Of a stretch of DNA of 28,796 bases, positions 1 through 10,300 are shown in pieces. The position numbers were made by a program, and so were the translations under genes. This stretch comes from Mnemiopsis leidyi. Lineage: Eukaryota; Ctenophora; Tentaculata; Lobata; Bolinopsidae. The notes beneath the pieces are model-generated. The model did no database searches and was not told the origin of the DNA. It saw nothing but the letters and a program-made list of their open reading frames with translations. Numbering within the stretch: position 1 is the stretch's first letter; every line of letters starts with the position of its first letter. The DNA is taken from assembly GCA_000226015.1 (NCBI GenBank), contig JH153351.1:75944-104739 (forward strand), in the 5' to 3' direction.

Positions 1-389
1 CAAGGAACTGAAGCAGCTGGGTTCCCGTCCAGGCTCAATTCTTTGCACTCAAGTCAATATGTTCGTTTAATACGTCCTCTTGATTTAATAATCACCGAGT
101 CCTAGTAATTGTTTAAGAGATATCTCTGGCAATTACGAAGCTCGAGAGACTGTGACAACTTGTCACTACGGAAACACAAGGATATTTCTTGTGGATGAGA
201 CAAGTATATATTCAACATTTGACAGTGAGTTACGGAAGCGAGTTATGTGCCCCGCCTCGGCTAAAGCTGTGAATGTCCTTGCTGAACGGCATGTTAAACA
301 AGGAACTGAAGCAGCTGGGTTCCGTCCAGGCTCAATTCTTTACACTCAAGTCAATATGTTCGTTTAATACGTCCTCTTGATTTAATAAC
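1..389. repeat. Direct duplication of a 3' coding end
   Basis: Bases 1-91 and 299-389 are nearly identical, with about three differences. One is an extra C in the left copy (gttcccgtcc against gttccgtcc), which would shift the reading frame there. Each copy ends in the same in-frame stop region followed by tacgtcctcttgatttaata. The left copy is cut by the window edge, so the duplicated unit is about 298 bp or longer. It looks like a tandem duplication of the end of a coding exon, with the left copy decayed. Confidence 0.85.
92..367 (+). CDS. Hypothetical 3' coding exon, product unknown
   Basis: An open frame runs from just after the stop at 89-91 to TAA at 365-367. It ends in Gly-Ser-Ile-Leu-Tyr-Thr-Gln-Val-Asn-Met-Phe-Val. 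The composition looks coding: mixed residues, few Lys/Asn runs and a balanced third position. The final 69 bp are repeated with a frameshift at the left window edge. I recognise no family. It could be the last exon of a gene entering from the left or the end of a transposon ORF. The 5' border is not defined; gagtcctag near 107 is a possible acceptor. Confidence 0.35.
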   Translation, partial: SPSPSNCLRDISGNYEARETVTTCHYGNTRIFLVDETSIYSTFDSELRKRVMCPASAKAVNVLAERHVKQGTEAAGFRPGSILYTQVNMFV

Positions 390-722
390 TGTATAATTGA
401 AATTTTTAAGACTACATATTTATATTATATTAAGTCCCGTTTACCTATATCATTTTTTTATTATTCCAATTATCTTCTAGGAAAGATAAACTTTTGATCA
501 CACCAAAGCTAACAAATCGATTAGTAATTATGCGTATATGGGGCAAATGGAATGGACTAAACTTTAATAAATTCTAGTATCTGATAAGTAGCAAATTCAA
601 GAATTCAAGATACTCGAATTTTTACAGACTCTGAGGGCTGAGCTACCCGACGAAGCGTGTGCGTACTGGCTAGTGCAAGTGACTTTGTCTCGATTGCTCT
701 AACCAAAGAACTATTGCGCGCG
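390..722. other. AT-rich spacer, nothing recognised
   Basis: There is no open frame or repeat that I can support here. The CpG-rich element to its right seems to begin gradually, because weak inverted similarity to 1331-1345 starts near 690. Confidence 0.4.
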
Positions 723-1330
723 TTGTAGGTTGATAAACTACTGTCGCGGCCATCACGCGCTCTTACGCGTTTCTGGCCTGGCGAATTAAAGAAATTCGAT
801 TCCAAACGCGCATCGCCCGTTGATTGCGCGCGGCGTAAGCACTCAACCTGGTTAAGTGAATTGTCGCAGTGATACCTTGCTGCTAACCAGAGCCCTTAAT
901 TTGTGCGCGGCATAAGCACCTATTTAGGTGAAGTGATTCCTTGTCTCACGTTGTGACCTTGCTAAGCCAACATGAACATAGCATTGTGGCTCGCGCTGGA
1001 CGCGGACGCGCCCTATTAGGACGAACTGTCAGAGCTTTTGCGCCGCGCGTTCGTCCTAATTTCGCGCTAAGCTCGTCAGGGATATACACGTGTTAAGCAA
1101 AGTGTTACCCGTCCGCGGAGACTGCTATCTTTGCTACACGTTGCATAGCCCTGCTGCCGCAAAGAGGCAGTCTCTGGTCTCCGGCGAGCGCGAAGCGCGC
1201 GGCGGATAGGGTCACAACGTGAGACAATGCTATTTCCAGTTCAACGGGCGATGCGTGTCTAGAATTTCTTCGAAGGCCAGAAATGCGTGAGAGCGCGTGA
1301 TGGCCGCGACAGTAGGTTATCAACCTACAA
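723..1330. mobile_element. CpG-rich inverted-repeat element (foldback-like)
   Basis: The two ends are inverted copies of each other. 723-822 (ttgtaggttgataa..., tgtcgcggccatcacgcgct, tttctggcc, gcatcgcccgttga) matches the reverse complement of 1238-1330 at roughly 85 to 90 percent by eye. The match resumes inside, at tgtctcacgttgtgacc (942-958) against 1210-1228. The left arm has extra sequence, so the arms differ in length. The element is far richer in CpG and in CGCG than the surrounding AT-rich DNA. No transposase frame is visible and I could not define a target-site duplication, so the class stays open. Confidence 0.75.
1015..1060. repeat. Perfect 12-bp-arm hairpin at the core of the CpG-rich element
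   Basis: ATTAGGACGAAC at 1015-1026 is the exact inverse of GTTCGTCCTAAT at 1049-1060, with a 22-bp loop containing cgccgcgcg. It lies near the centre of the larger inverted repeat. Confidence 0.85.
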
Positions 1331-1557
1331 TCTCCAGTTAGACCAAGATAGTATCCATACTGCTATATATACGCGCGCATGATACTGGACTCCTCCGACC
1401 GGTTATTTAAGCATCATAGCTGCAGCTTATATTTCACATAATCTTGCCAAATACGTATATCCCTGCGCCCTGTGTGAATCATTTATTTAATTGTGTATAT
1501 TTAAAGATTTTTAAAACATAAGAATTATTTTATTTGAAAATAAATTAAAAGTATTTA

Positions 1558-1920
1558 CAGTAAACCCTCGATTTACCGGGCTTCTATTTACTGGGTTCCT
1601 CTATTTACCGGGCCTCCTCCCTTTCTCCCGAAATTTTTCAATATTTTCACAAAAAATTGCCTCCAGTCTTTTTTTGCGTGTCACATGTCAAAGCTTGTTA
1701 TTTCAGGGTCATTACATTATACGGCTCCTTCTGACCCAACTAAAGCATGCTAAACTGCATGCACGAGATGCTTGACACCTGTCATAGCTATCAATAACTT
1801 AAGTTACTATTTCTGGCCAAAATTAGGCCATATTTTGGTCAAATTCTATTTACCAGGCCCCTCTATTTACCGGGCCTCAACCCTTTCTCCCGAGAGGCCC
1901 GGTAAATCGAGGGTTTACTG
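1558..1920. mobile_element. pogo/Tc1-like MITE with TA target duplication
   Basis: A perfect 24-bp terminal inverted repeat starts CAGTAAACCCTCGATTTACC at 1558 and is mirrored at 1897-1920. The 363-bp element is flanked by TA at 1556-1557 and 1921-1922. The CAGT...ACCCTCGATTTA terminus is typical of pogo/Tigger-type Tc1/mariner elements. Inside, ctatttaccgggcctc followed by ccctttctcccga occurs twice in direct orientation (about 1602 and 1863). No transposase is present, so the element is non-autonomous. Confidence 0.93.
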
Positions 1921-1922
1921 TA

Positions 1923-2420
1923 CATATTTTATTTCATTGGTAAAACAAAATTTTAGCATTTCTCCTCATGTCGGAATAAGTTGCACCAACAAAAATAAAC
2001 AGTTTAGGGATGGAGGTTATCACTTAAACAAGCTCAAAATTTTCAAATAAGTTAATGATCCTACCAAAGCCAAGTTATGCCACCATCTTAGCTATTGTAT
2101 GCCAGTCAAAAAATCATAATTCAGGCTGCCGTTGTGGTGGACACAAAAGCGAACAGCACGTGTTCCCCAGTGCCCCATCAGCCTAATCCCTTCTTTTGTA
2201 AAGTAAATACCATCCATAGAGCTCAGTTGATTTGTGTGTCTTGATCTTGTTATGAACTTTAACATCGTATAAATGGTTCGAAATATGACATTTTTGTATT
2301 CTTGAAACATTTTTGTATTCTTGCACACAAGCGCATGGTTTTCGCCGGTGTGCTTGTTGAAACCGAGTCATTGAAGTGTAGGTTTGTCTAACCATTTATC
2401 GAGGTTGAGACCGATTCATT
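1923..2420. other. Repeat-bearing spacer without a gene
   Basis: I see no supported gene. Near 2355-2398 there is a first, partial version of the motif gagtcattgaagtgtaggtt, which recurs at 2411-2435 as the start of the repeat annotated next. tttttgtattcttg is duplicated at about 2291 and 2309. Confidence 0.4.
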
Positions 2421-2540
2421 GAAGTGCAGGTTTGTTTAACTACAATTTTCTCAACATTCATTAACTTTTTGGTTTAAACCTTCAACACTAAAATCTCAAA
2501 AGCCATCGAGGTATGTTGAGCAGCAGTCCAGTCCAGCAAG
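2421..2540. repeat. Dispersed repeat, copy 1
   Basis: This matches 3991-4110 in direct orientation over about 120 bp. Shared blocks include aactttttggtttaaacctt, the stretch ending in atcgaggta, and cagcagtccagtccagcaag. The family is unknown. Divergence of roughly 20 percent suggests an old element. Confidence 0.8.
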
Positions 2541-2841
2541 TCAGCCGGAGAAGGTCGGGAATAGTATAGCATTGGGTAGGGTAGGGAAGGAAGGAAGTGA
2601 GATGGTGTATGACTTGAGTTGTTTCATGTTGTTTGAGTGTTTCTGCAAGGAGTCATGATATCATGATATGTATGGAAGTAATGTTCAAGAATTACTCAAC
2701 TCATAATCAGGTTTGCTAGCTAGTCTTCTGAGCCACACGATCCGTCCTCCGATTAGAGCTGCATTACTAGCTGACTTGCAGGACTGACATACTTATTCGA
2801 CATCCTCAATAAATTTGCTGTATGTGTAGTGTTGTAATTGC

Positions 2842-2986
2842 TCCAACCAGAGCTCTGGTTTGAGAGGTGTGTAGCACCTGGTTAGGTGAAGTGTTGTAAT
2901 AGTTTATAGTTTAGTTTTGATTTGGGAATCAAACACCCGATCTCCTGCATATAAAGTTAGGTTAGGTACCACTAAACCACCAACCC
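2842..2986 (-). mobile_element. tRNA-derived SINE (head 2924-2986)
   Basis: On the minus strand, 2986 to 2924 reads like a tRNA 5' part. It has an A box (GGTGGTTTAGTGGTACC) and a B-box-like GTTTGATTCCC about 35 nt further on, which are the internal RNA polymerase III promoter elements. The tail region holds agcacctggttaggtgaagt, a motif also present twice in the CpG-rich element, and the 16-bp palindrome AACCAGAGCTCTGGTT at 2842-2857. The boundaries of the tail are not defined. Confidence 0.6.
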
Positions 2987-2989
2987 ATC

Positions 2990-3547
2990 AATATGCACAT
3001 AAGCACCTAGTAGAGGTGGCTTCTGTGGGTGTTGATTGGCACAGGGAGCTCATGAGGAAGGTGACTGTCACGGGATGAGTGAAACACGTAAGTCAAGCAC
3101 TAACAATTAAGATGTTTCTTTTTGCCGACCAGCGGCGGCACATGAAGCTCGAGGCAATCTTGCTGAAGCAGTCTGGCATGTGCGTGCGCACACGCGGCTC
3201 TGGGTTGGGACAGGTCGTCCGCTCACTTGCACAGGTGAGCGGGATAGGGGCCTGTCCGAGTCTGTAGCGGCGCGTGCAGGCTACACTGGTTTAGCAACAG
3301 GCAATCAATCTTTAATTGCTTTACTTGTTTGTGTGAAAAATGAAATATTTGTTTGATAAAATGCTGTAAATGAAAATTCTACTTTGTCCTGAAAATTATA
3401 TTTTTCCTGAACGAAGTAACATTTGCAACATTGACTAACATTACGTTGTTTGTTAAGGAAATGAGATGCAAGTAGAAATGAAGGTAAAGTCAAACAACTT
3501 GCATTGTCTGATCGAACTATGTAACCTATAAACAATGCAACACTTAC
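2990..3547. other. No supported gene; short GC-richer island
   Basis: 3060-3280 is richer in G and C than its surroundings and has the hairpin-forming gtgcgtgcgcacac and ctcacttgcacaggtgag. It has a plus-strand open frame of about 60 codons with no recognisable content. I cannot support a gene. The rest is AT-rich and would be intron of the minus-strand exon to its right if that gene continues leftward. Confidence 0.3.
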
Positions 3548-3658
3548 TTTAGAGGGAAGTAAGTCTACAAGGACGTAACTGTGCCCACATGAGCGACATA
3601 TATAATAGTATTTTAGTCCGGGAGACCTTAGCTTGGCCACCACAAAATATGGAGTTTG
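3548..3658 (-). CDS. Unplaced exon with a CxxC motif
   Basis: On the minus strand, acttcag at the acceptor is followed by 37 complete codons and a consensus donor GTAAGT, with phase 0 at both ends. The peptide has a Val-Val-Ala-Lys-Leu-Arg-Ser-Pro-Gly block, a Tyr triplet, then Cys-Arg-Ser-Cys-Gly-His and a hydrophobic end. The CxxC-G-H could be half of a zinc ribbon. Clean splice borders and matched phase make it a likely exon. I found no partner exons, and the neighbouring minus-strand gene already ends in a stop at 4341. It may be part of a separate gene to the left or a remnant. Confidence 0.45.
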
Positions 3659-4340
3659 CTGAAGTGATGTACTTTACTGTAGTCTTTTCAGTCAAACATG
3701 TGAAATTAAGTTCACTACAAGATGTCAGTTGACCAGGACACCATGCTCTTGAAATGTGATGCAGAAAATGTAAATTCAATTATAAATGTTCAAACACGGA
3801 ATTTTGGTCAGACCGTTATCAGTGTAATCAGTTAAAAGTGTAACGTTTTACTAGTGTAATCAATGTGTCCTGTTTTCCAGGACACCATGCTCTCTAAATT
3901 CTATTACTTTAAAATTCAATTACATTTTTTTTAAAAAGTCGTACTTGATTTAAAAAAATTAACTATTATAACATATCTACATAAAATTATGAATGCCAGT
4001 TTGTCTAACAACAATTTTTTCCAATTTCATCAACTTTTTGGTTTAAACCTTCAAAACTACAAATCTTAAAAACAATCGAGGTAATTCGTGCAGCAGTCCA
4101 GTCCAGCAAGGTCAGAAATAGTTTTGGGTCATATAATAAATTTTTTAGAGTTTATAGTCAATGATTAGATTCAGGCTATAAAAAAGGACTGAAATACCAT
4201 ACATCAAGATGGTTGCCAAAACTTGGGACCTGGTATTTTACATTCCAGCATAAAGTCCATCGGATATTCCTTGGTTGTTTGTATTCATGAAGATTCATCT
4301 TAAATCAATTTTTTCCACACAGACAAACCACAGAGCATTA
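3659..4340. other. Spacer and 3' flank of the minus-strand gene
   Basis: This stretch holds the second copy of the 120-bp dispersed repeat (3991-4110) and a short duplication, ccaggacaccatgctct, at about 3733 and 3879. No gene is supported. The 3' UTR of the minus-strand gene should lie at its right end. Confidence 0.4.
3991..4110. repeat. Dispersed repeat, copy 2
   Basis: This is the partner of 2421-2540 in the same orientation. The most conserved block is cagcagtccagtccagcaag at 4091-4110. Confidence 0.8.
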
Positions 4341-7300
4341 TCACTGGACCTCTATTTCCAATTTTCTTCCTGCCCTAATTCGTCTGACATCTCTGTCGTT
4401 AGTTATTCTTACATCAGGCAATTTTCTTATGCAAACAATGTCATCCTTATCTAAGTCAAATTCATGACATATCATAAATTTGAACTCCTCAAATGTTTCT
4501 CCAAGGTCTGCTACGTCGATCTCAATAAAATCTGTTTGTCCGCACAGTCTTGCTTTGATGGCATTGACTGAAAATAGGAATTTGTTTTGAAATTTTGTAC
4601 TTTTAAGTTTTATACTATACAAACTAGGGTAGAGTTAAGTTTCCAAGATCAATTGTACTCGTAGAAATTTTTTCCCATATCTTGCCATTTTGGCCTGAAG
4701 GGCCCAAATGGCAAGATTGTTTTGATACGTTTTGTGCACGTGCACTTAAAGTACAAGGGTTTGGGATCGATAGCATAAAGCGGGTTATTTTGGAATATTA
4801 GCCCAAAAAGTGTCTGTGCGTACGTACTTCCGCACACACGCCCCTTTATCAAACTTAATCATGTATTTGAATATGGTTATAGGTTTCATTAGCCCCCAAT
4901 GTACTTCACATATACATTATGAAATTTATGCACAATTGCCTCACCAGAACAACAACAAGTTGAGAGACAAATGTAACACGATTTTAATCTAAGCTCTGTA
5001 CAAATCTATTTAACGACAAACTTTCAAAATGCCATTAGTATAAAATCAACGAAGTATGAATAAATTATAAAGGTAGCACAGACAATATAATTATGATGAT
5101 GCATACAGACTAAAGATTGTTTTTAAGATTGTTTTCAATTTCATCCAACTCAGTCACATCATCACTTGGAAATGAAGGTGGACCCTTTGGTGCACGTTAT
5201 AAGCAAATGATGATTGGATTGAGTAAGGATCAGTTGGTCAGCTTTTTCAGGCTTAACCTTTTGTACAGACTCAAAAAATCGGAAATAAAACAATGAAAAG
5301 AACACACGACTGCGTTCAAACTCTGCATGTCAACTTTTTGAATCATGCATCAAATGGCTGCATAAATTTGCCGGTTTGTATTAACACTATTATTAACATA
5401 GCCAAACTACATGAAATTTATGAAAATTAACCGAAATTATGTCGGTAACTGGTTTGCGGTTGCATATTTTGATTCCTTATTTCGCAAATTTTGATGACAA
5501 TCGACAGCATGATAATTGATATGGGAAATTTAGAGGTCCCCTGACACAGTGAAAGTGGCCGCAATTCTTGTTTAAATGATAGGGTTATTCCTATTTTTCT
5601 AATCTACAGATTTTTAAGAGCAAAACTAAAGCTTAAGTAATTTAAGGTTGTGGTATTTTCTGGGATACCTATTTCTGATGAGGTCTTGAATCATTTTGAA
5701 AGTGGAAGTTATTTAGAGAATAAGATGAGACATAATAGCTTTTTCAAAGATAACCCTTTTGTAGCTAGAAAAAAGATTTATATATTTATATTTCAACATT
5801 TCAAACTACATTTGCATTTAGACTTTAAAAAAAGTTTTATGGGTTAACAGTGAATGTCGGACCTCTTATAATATGTCCTGCTTTTACAAGGACAGGACTC
5901 TTCTAGGCTGCATCCTGCAGCAAGTTAATGGGGACGATAATCAGCTAACTTATCCCAGGCAGACTTTTTGACTTTTACCCTAACTCTAACTTTAACCCTT
6001 TAAACCTTACCTACAACCCTGAATGGTTAGGATTAAGGTTGAGGTTATAAGGGTAAGGGTTAGAAACCATTACAACGACCCTTACCAAAACCATAACCCT
6101 AACCATAAAAATTGCCAATTTGTTTTGCAAACTAAAAGCTGGGTTGACTGTTTGCAGGTTGATGGCAGATACAAACAGATCTACCACAGATTTGTCATTT
6201 GATCAGACTCTGATTCAATCCGTGGTAGTTTAAGTCCTTGCCATCTATTTATCTAAATGATCAATTTATGTAAAACTGTATAATTGTAGTACTTCTAAGT
6301 CTATTTTTCAATTCAATTGAATTCAGGCGAATCAGAAGTACAGTTCTCTTGCCCAATTGGTACCTTCTCTTGATCCAAAGTCAACAATGTCATCGTTGTT
6401 GCAATTGTATGATATACAGTATATAGCATCTGATCTGCTAGGCATCATCCTTACTCCTGAAATCAATGTGAATCTTGAATGAGACATGAAGTATACTGTC
6501 ATTTTTGCCCGCCATGGGGCGGCTGGACATTAGATGGCCAATAAACGGAGCTCAAAGAAAGCTCAGCCTGTTGTTGATAACTGGATAAATAAATGCAGGT
6601 CTAAATTTTTCATCAATAGGTCAGTGCTATCTTTTAAAAGATATCCCAATTTTTCTTATATTATAAAATGGGGTCCAGTAACTGACTGGAAGATCTAAAT
6701 GGTTCCTGTTGTCCTGCCCCAGAACATCGGGCCCCAGGACATTTTGCCCCAGACTTCTTGAATTGCCCCAGGAATGTCGTTCCCCACAACATCCTTTCCC
6801 ATAACCTCGACTCGACTGACCTCGCTCCTGCCTCAGAAAGTTTTGCCTTAGAGATTTTGCCCCACAACACCTTGCCCCACAACCTCGGGTCCCACTGACC
6901 TCCTGCCCTAGTACATTGTGCACCAGGGATGGTTAAATTTATTACACCCTTCAGCAAGTCATGTAACTCAACACTGTAATTTTGTGAATATTGCCCAGAT
7001 ATAAATTGGCTGATTGCTTGTTAAGACAAGTATTTTAGGTTCATTAAAGGTATTTGAAAGAAGCCATGTGTCCTGGACGCTCGTCTGAATAGAGATGTGA
7101 TAATGGGACCTGCTATGGGGTCAAAATGCGAATGTTGCACTAAAACATCAAAAACTTGGGATTTGTGCTCAAATTGAGGATAATTTAAATTTTTTGGATG
7201 AGAGGTCTTTTTAAATTACCCTCAAATGGCATATTTTGATGAAATCAAGGGTGATTCTGATGCTGTTCCATACCCAAGGCAACATTCATTCCCACTCATG

Positions 7301-10300
7301 GGATAATTCCCACTCATGGGATTAGCAGTTTCCAATTTTGAGCTCTCATTGAGGATAAAACTTGCAACCAACAGAATTGACCGACGGAATTCAAATTTTC
7401 AATACCCTCATTCTTCACTTCTGCTGCATGAAATAGCAATAAAACCTGATGGGATAGTTAGTTTTCATGATACCAGACCATTCTAGGGTGAAAAATTGAA
7501 ATCAAAATGCCATTTTATATGATAAAATTGAGGACAACCTCATTTTTTGCTCATAAATTGGACAGCTTGTTAATTTTGAGGATAATTTTTTCATGAAAAA
7601 AGGCAAGAAACCTTTTCACACCTTTCTGATGTAAAATAATTCGTCAAGAATAATTAATTGAGATCTTTTTGAGGGTAAATTAGTCTTGACCACATAAATT
7701 TGGGTCAAAAAATGACCAAAAAAACCCTCAATTTGACCTCATTTTTGGCAAATTGTAATGGCAGGGCAACCATAGAGTTGATGTGAATGAGTCAAAATTT
7801 AGGGTTAACAACTTAAACTACTCCAAAAAATTTCGATTCTCATATCTACCTGGGGACCTTGCACGCTTGCACGCACGCACCCTTTGAATCTTTACCCAAG
7901 TCAGTGAGGATAATTTTTGAAATTTATTTTGATGTTTTTAGACTTAAACCATATACATACGTGAGTTGGACTCACTTCCAAATAGCTCTGAAATTAATAT
8001 TGAGGATAATCAATTTTTACCACCTATTTTTTAGCACTTTGGGAATATTAATAACCTCAATTATGGCCCATAACTGACTTTGTAAATGTTTTGGATTCAA
8101 TTTTTCAACGTTCAAGTGGGTATATTGTAGCAGCAATCTGAGAAAGCTTATCTTGATAGCATCATTAAAGAGGTAGTTATGAGGGTAATAAGAGCCCAAA
8201 ATGAACCCAAAATTTAGAAAAAAGTCCAAATACCCTCAAATTTAGCACAAATAGATGATCTTAAGACTTAATTTGGCCAGCATTCTAGTCCCACCAATAG
8301 TACACCAAGTTGATGTGGAAACCAAATCTCAAACTTGTGTTGCTCAGGATATGTGGGGTCCTTTGCGTGTGACACACACGCTGTGAATCTTTGTTCCATA
8401 TTGTGGGAGGAAGTGAGGGTAACTTCAAAGTCAAATATATTTGCTCTAGACCAGTCAAGGCTCAAAATTATGGTTATCTATCTTTCAAAACCCCACCTCA
8501 TTTACTGTAAAAGATATCGAGGGTAATCTAAAGCCCAGTCAAACAAAAGTCATGACCTAAAAACCCCAAATTTACCCTCTATTTTTGGCTCTTACTCCTA
8601 AACGCAAGGTCCAATCGGCTTGAACTTGGTCACATCTTGTAGGTGGCATTGATCTACAGCCCCTGGAAGCATGTTGTTCTTTACAGAATTTTAGATAGGC
8701 CCAAAAGTAGCAACATTTGAAAGGGACCATTTAAGCCTTATTGATGCCCCAAAATATATATGTTGCCTCTGTACCTCTATAAGATGTTACAGCTACCTTG
8801 AGATACCTTAAACCCAACGATGCGACACAGTGTGTCAGCTACTTAGACACTACCTAGAATCGGCCCTCGACCACTGGACTTCTCTCATGAGATGTGGCAT
8901 CAACATGACTCAGGTCTCAGCCCAGCTGCAACAATATGTTCTGCTACGAGAAGACCCTACATGCAGCTTGTTGATGAATTTTAAGGCCACATGGCGCTTG
9001 CTCAGTCACATGACCACCCTTTGTGAGATGTTGTTTGTGAGCAAAATGTTAAGGTTGTAGGGCCAGAGATTGTGGGGCACGGTGTTACTGGGGCATTAAC
9101 CCTGGGGCAAAGTGTACTATGTGAAGAGGCTTTCGAAGCACAATGTTGTGGAGCATGATGTCAGTGGGGCAAATCCTCTGGGGCAAATCGTTTCTTGGCA
9201 ATAGGTTAGTGGGGAATGTGTGGCAAGGAGTTGTGGGGCGTGGATTCACATGGTCACCGATCCAAAAACCAAACCCCCTCTTTATCAATGGTATGGAATG
9301 TTTTCTACTGACCACATCTCTGAAATTACCACGCCATGGATGATTCATTGTTGCTTACCAATTATTCCTAACTGATAAGGCTGTATATAGGCCGTATAAC
9401 GGCCATCACTGATCTCCCATTTTCTTGTTTCAATTCTGAATCGAAAACACATTTAAAGAGAGTTCGATATTCAAAAGGTACTAATTTCATCATGTACAGT
9501 ATTGAATAAAAAATTCAATGTCACTGACCTTGAGTATCTTGTGCAAATGATCTTTCTGAAACTGCAGGTTTACTTGGTCGAGCAGCCTGGTCCATTTGAT
9601 TTCTCAAACCTACTAGCTGAGGGAATGACATATAGCCCGGGTCTTCCTCAGAGAACTCAAGAGAAGGTGTACCTTTTTGTGATGAAAACGTTTTTTGTCT
9701 CTGAAACAAAGATTTACATTAGACTTGTAGTTTCAATCTGTCGTTTTCTGCATATTCGTTTGCGTTTCATGGAACCTGTTGAAAAATGATAAAAGTAGCA
9801 GTATCATAATACAGCCCAGATTTTTATATCGTATCATATGGTAATTTGTAACCTCGTGGTTTGAAGTTGGGAGGGGACCTTTTTCAGGTTCTCATTTCGA
9901 GCAAGCTCGACTCCCAGAGGTATGCACTGAATGGTAACAGGTGTGTTATGTTGTTGTCTGTGGGTTGAAGAATTAACAAAGCTACATGATGTGTACGAAG
10001 CAGATATTCAAACGGACACCATTTCCACTGATAGTCAATCCAGAAAATTCATGGACGGGCACTTTGCTGAGTTGTGTCCGACAACCTCTGCATTGTGTAG
10101 ATCAGTGCTCTACCAATTGAGCTACCCCCCCCCCCAGGCCGGGCTAGCCTTGAATGTTCCTCATCGAAAAGATAAAGCTAGAACTACTCTCTAAGACCCT
10201 AACAAGACGGCCCAGTGACAGAATTTTGAGAAGTGGCTAGAAATCTAAAAAGTTTGACAAAAATGGCTACTTTGTATTCGCATAGCTTGAACATTCAATT

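Noticed and set aside
6627..6957. Two minus-strand frames of 98 codons rich in Gly, Cys, Leu and Trp
   Set aside because: They are readings of the 15-bp GGGGC minisatellite, open because the unit is a multiple of three.
9873..9920. Possible 16-codon extra exon of the PH gene (phase 0 to 0, cag before, gtcccc after)
   Set aside because: The donor is weak and the segment appears to be part of the SINE body that starts at 10135.
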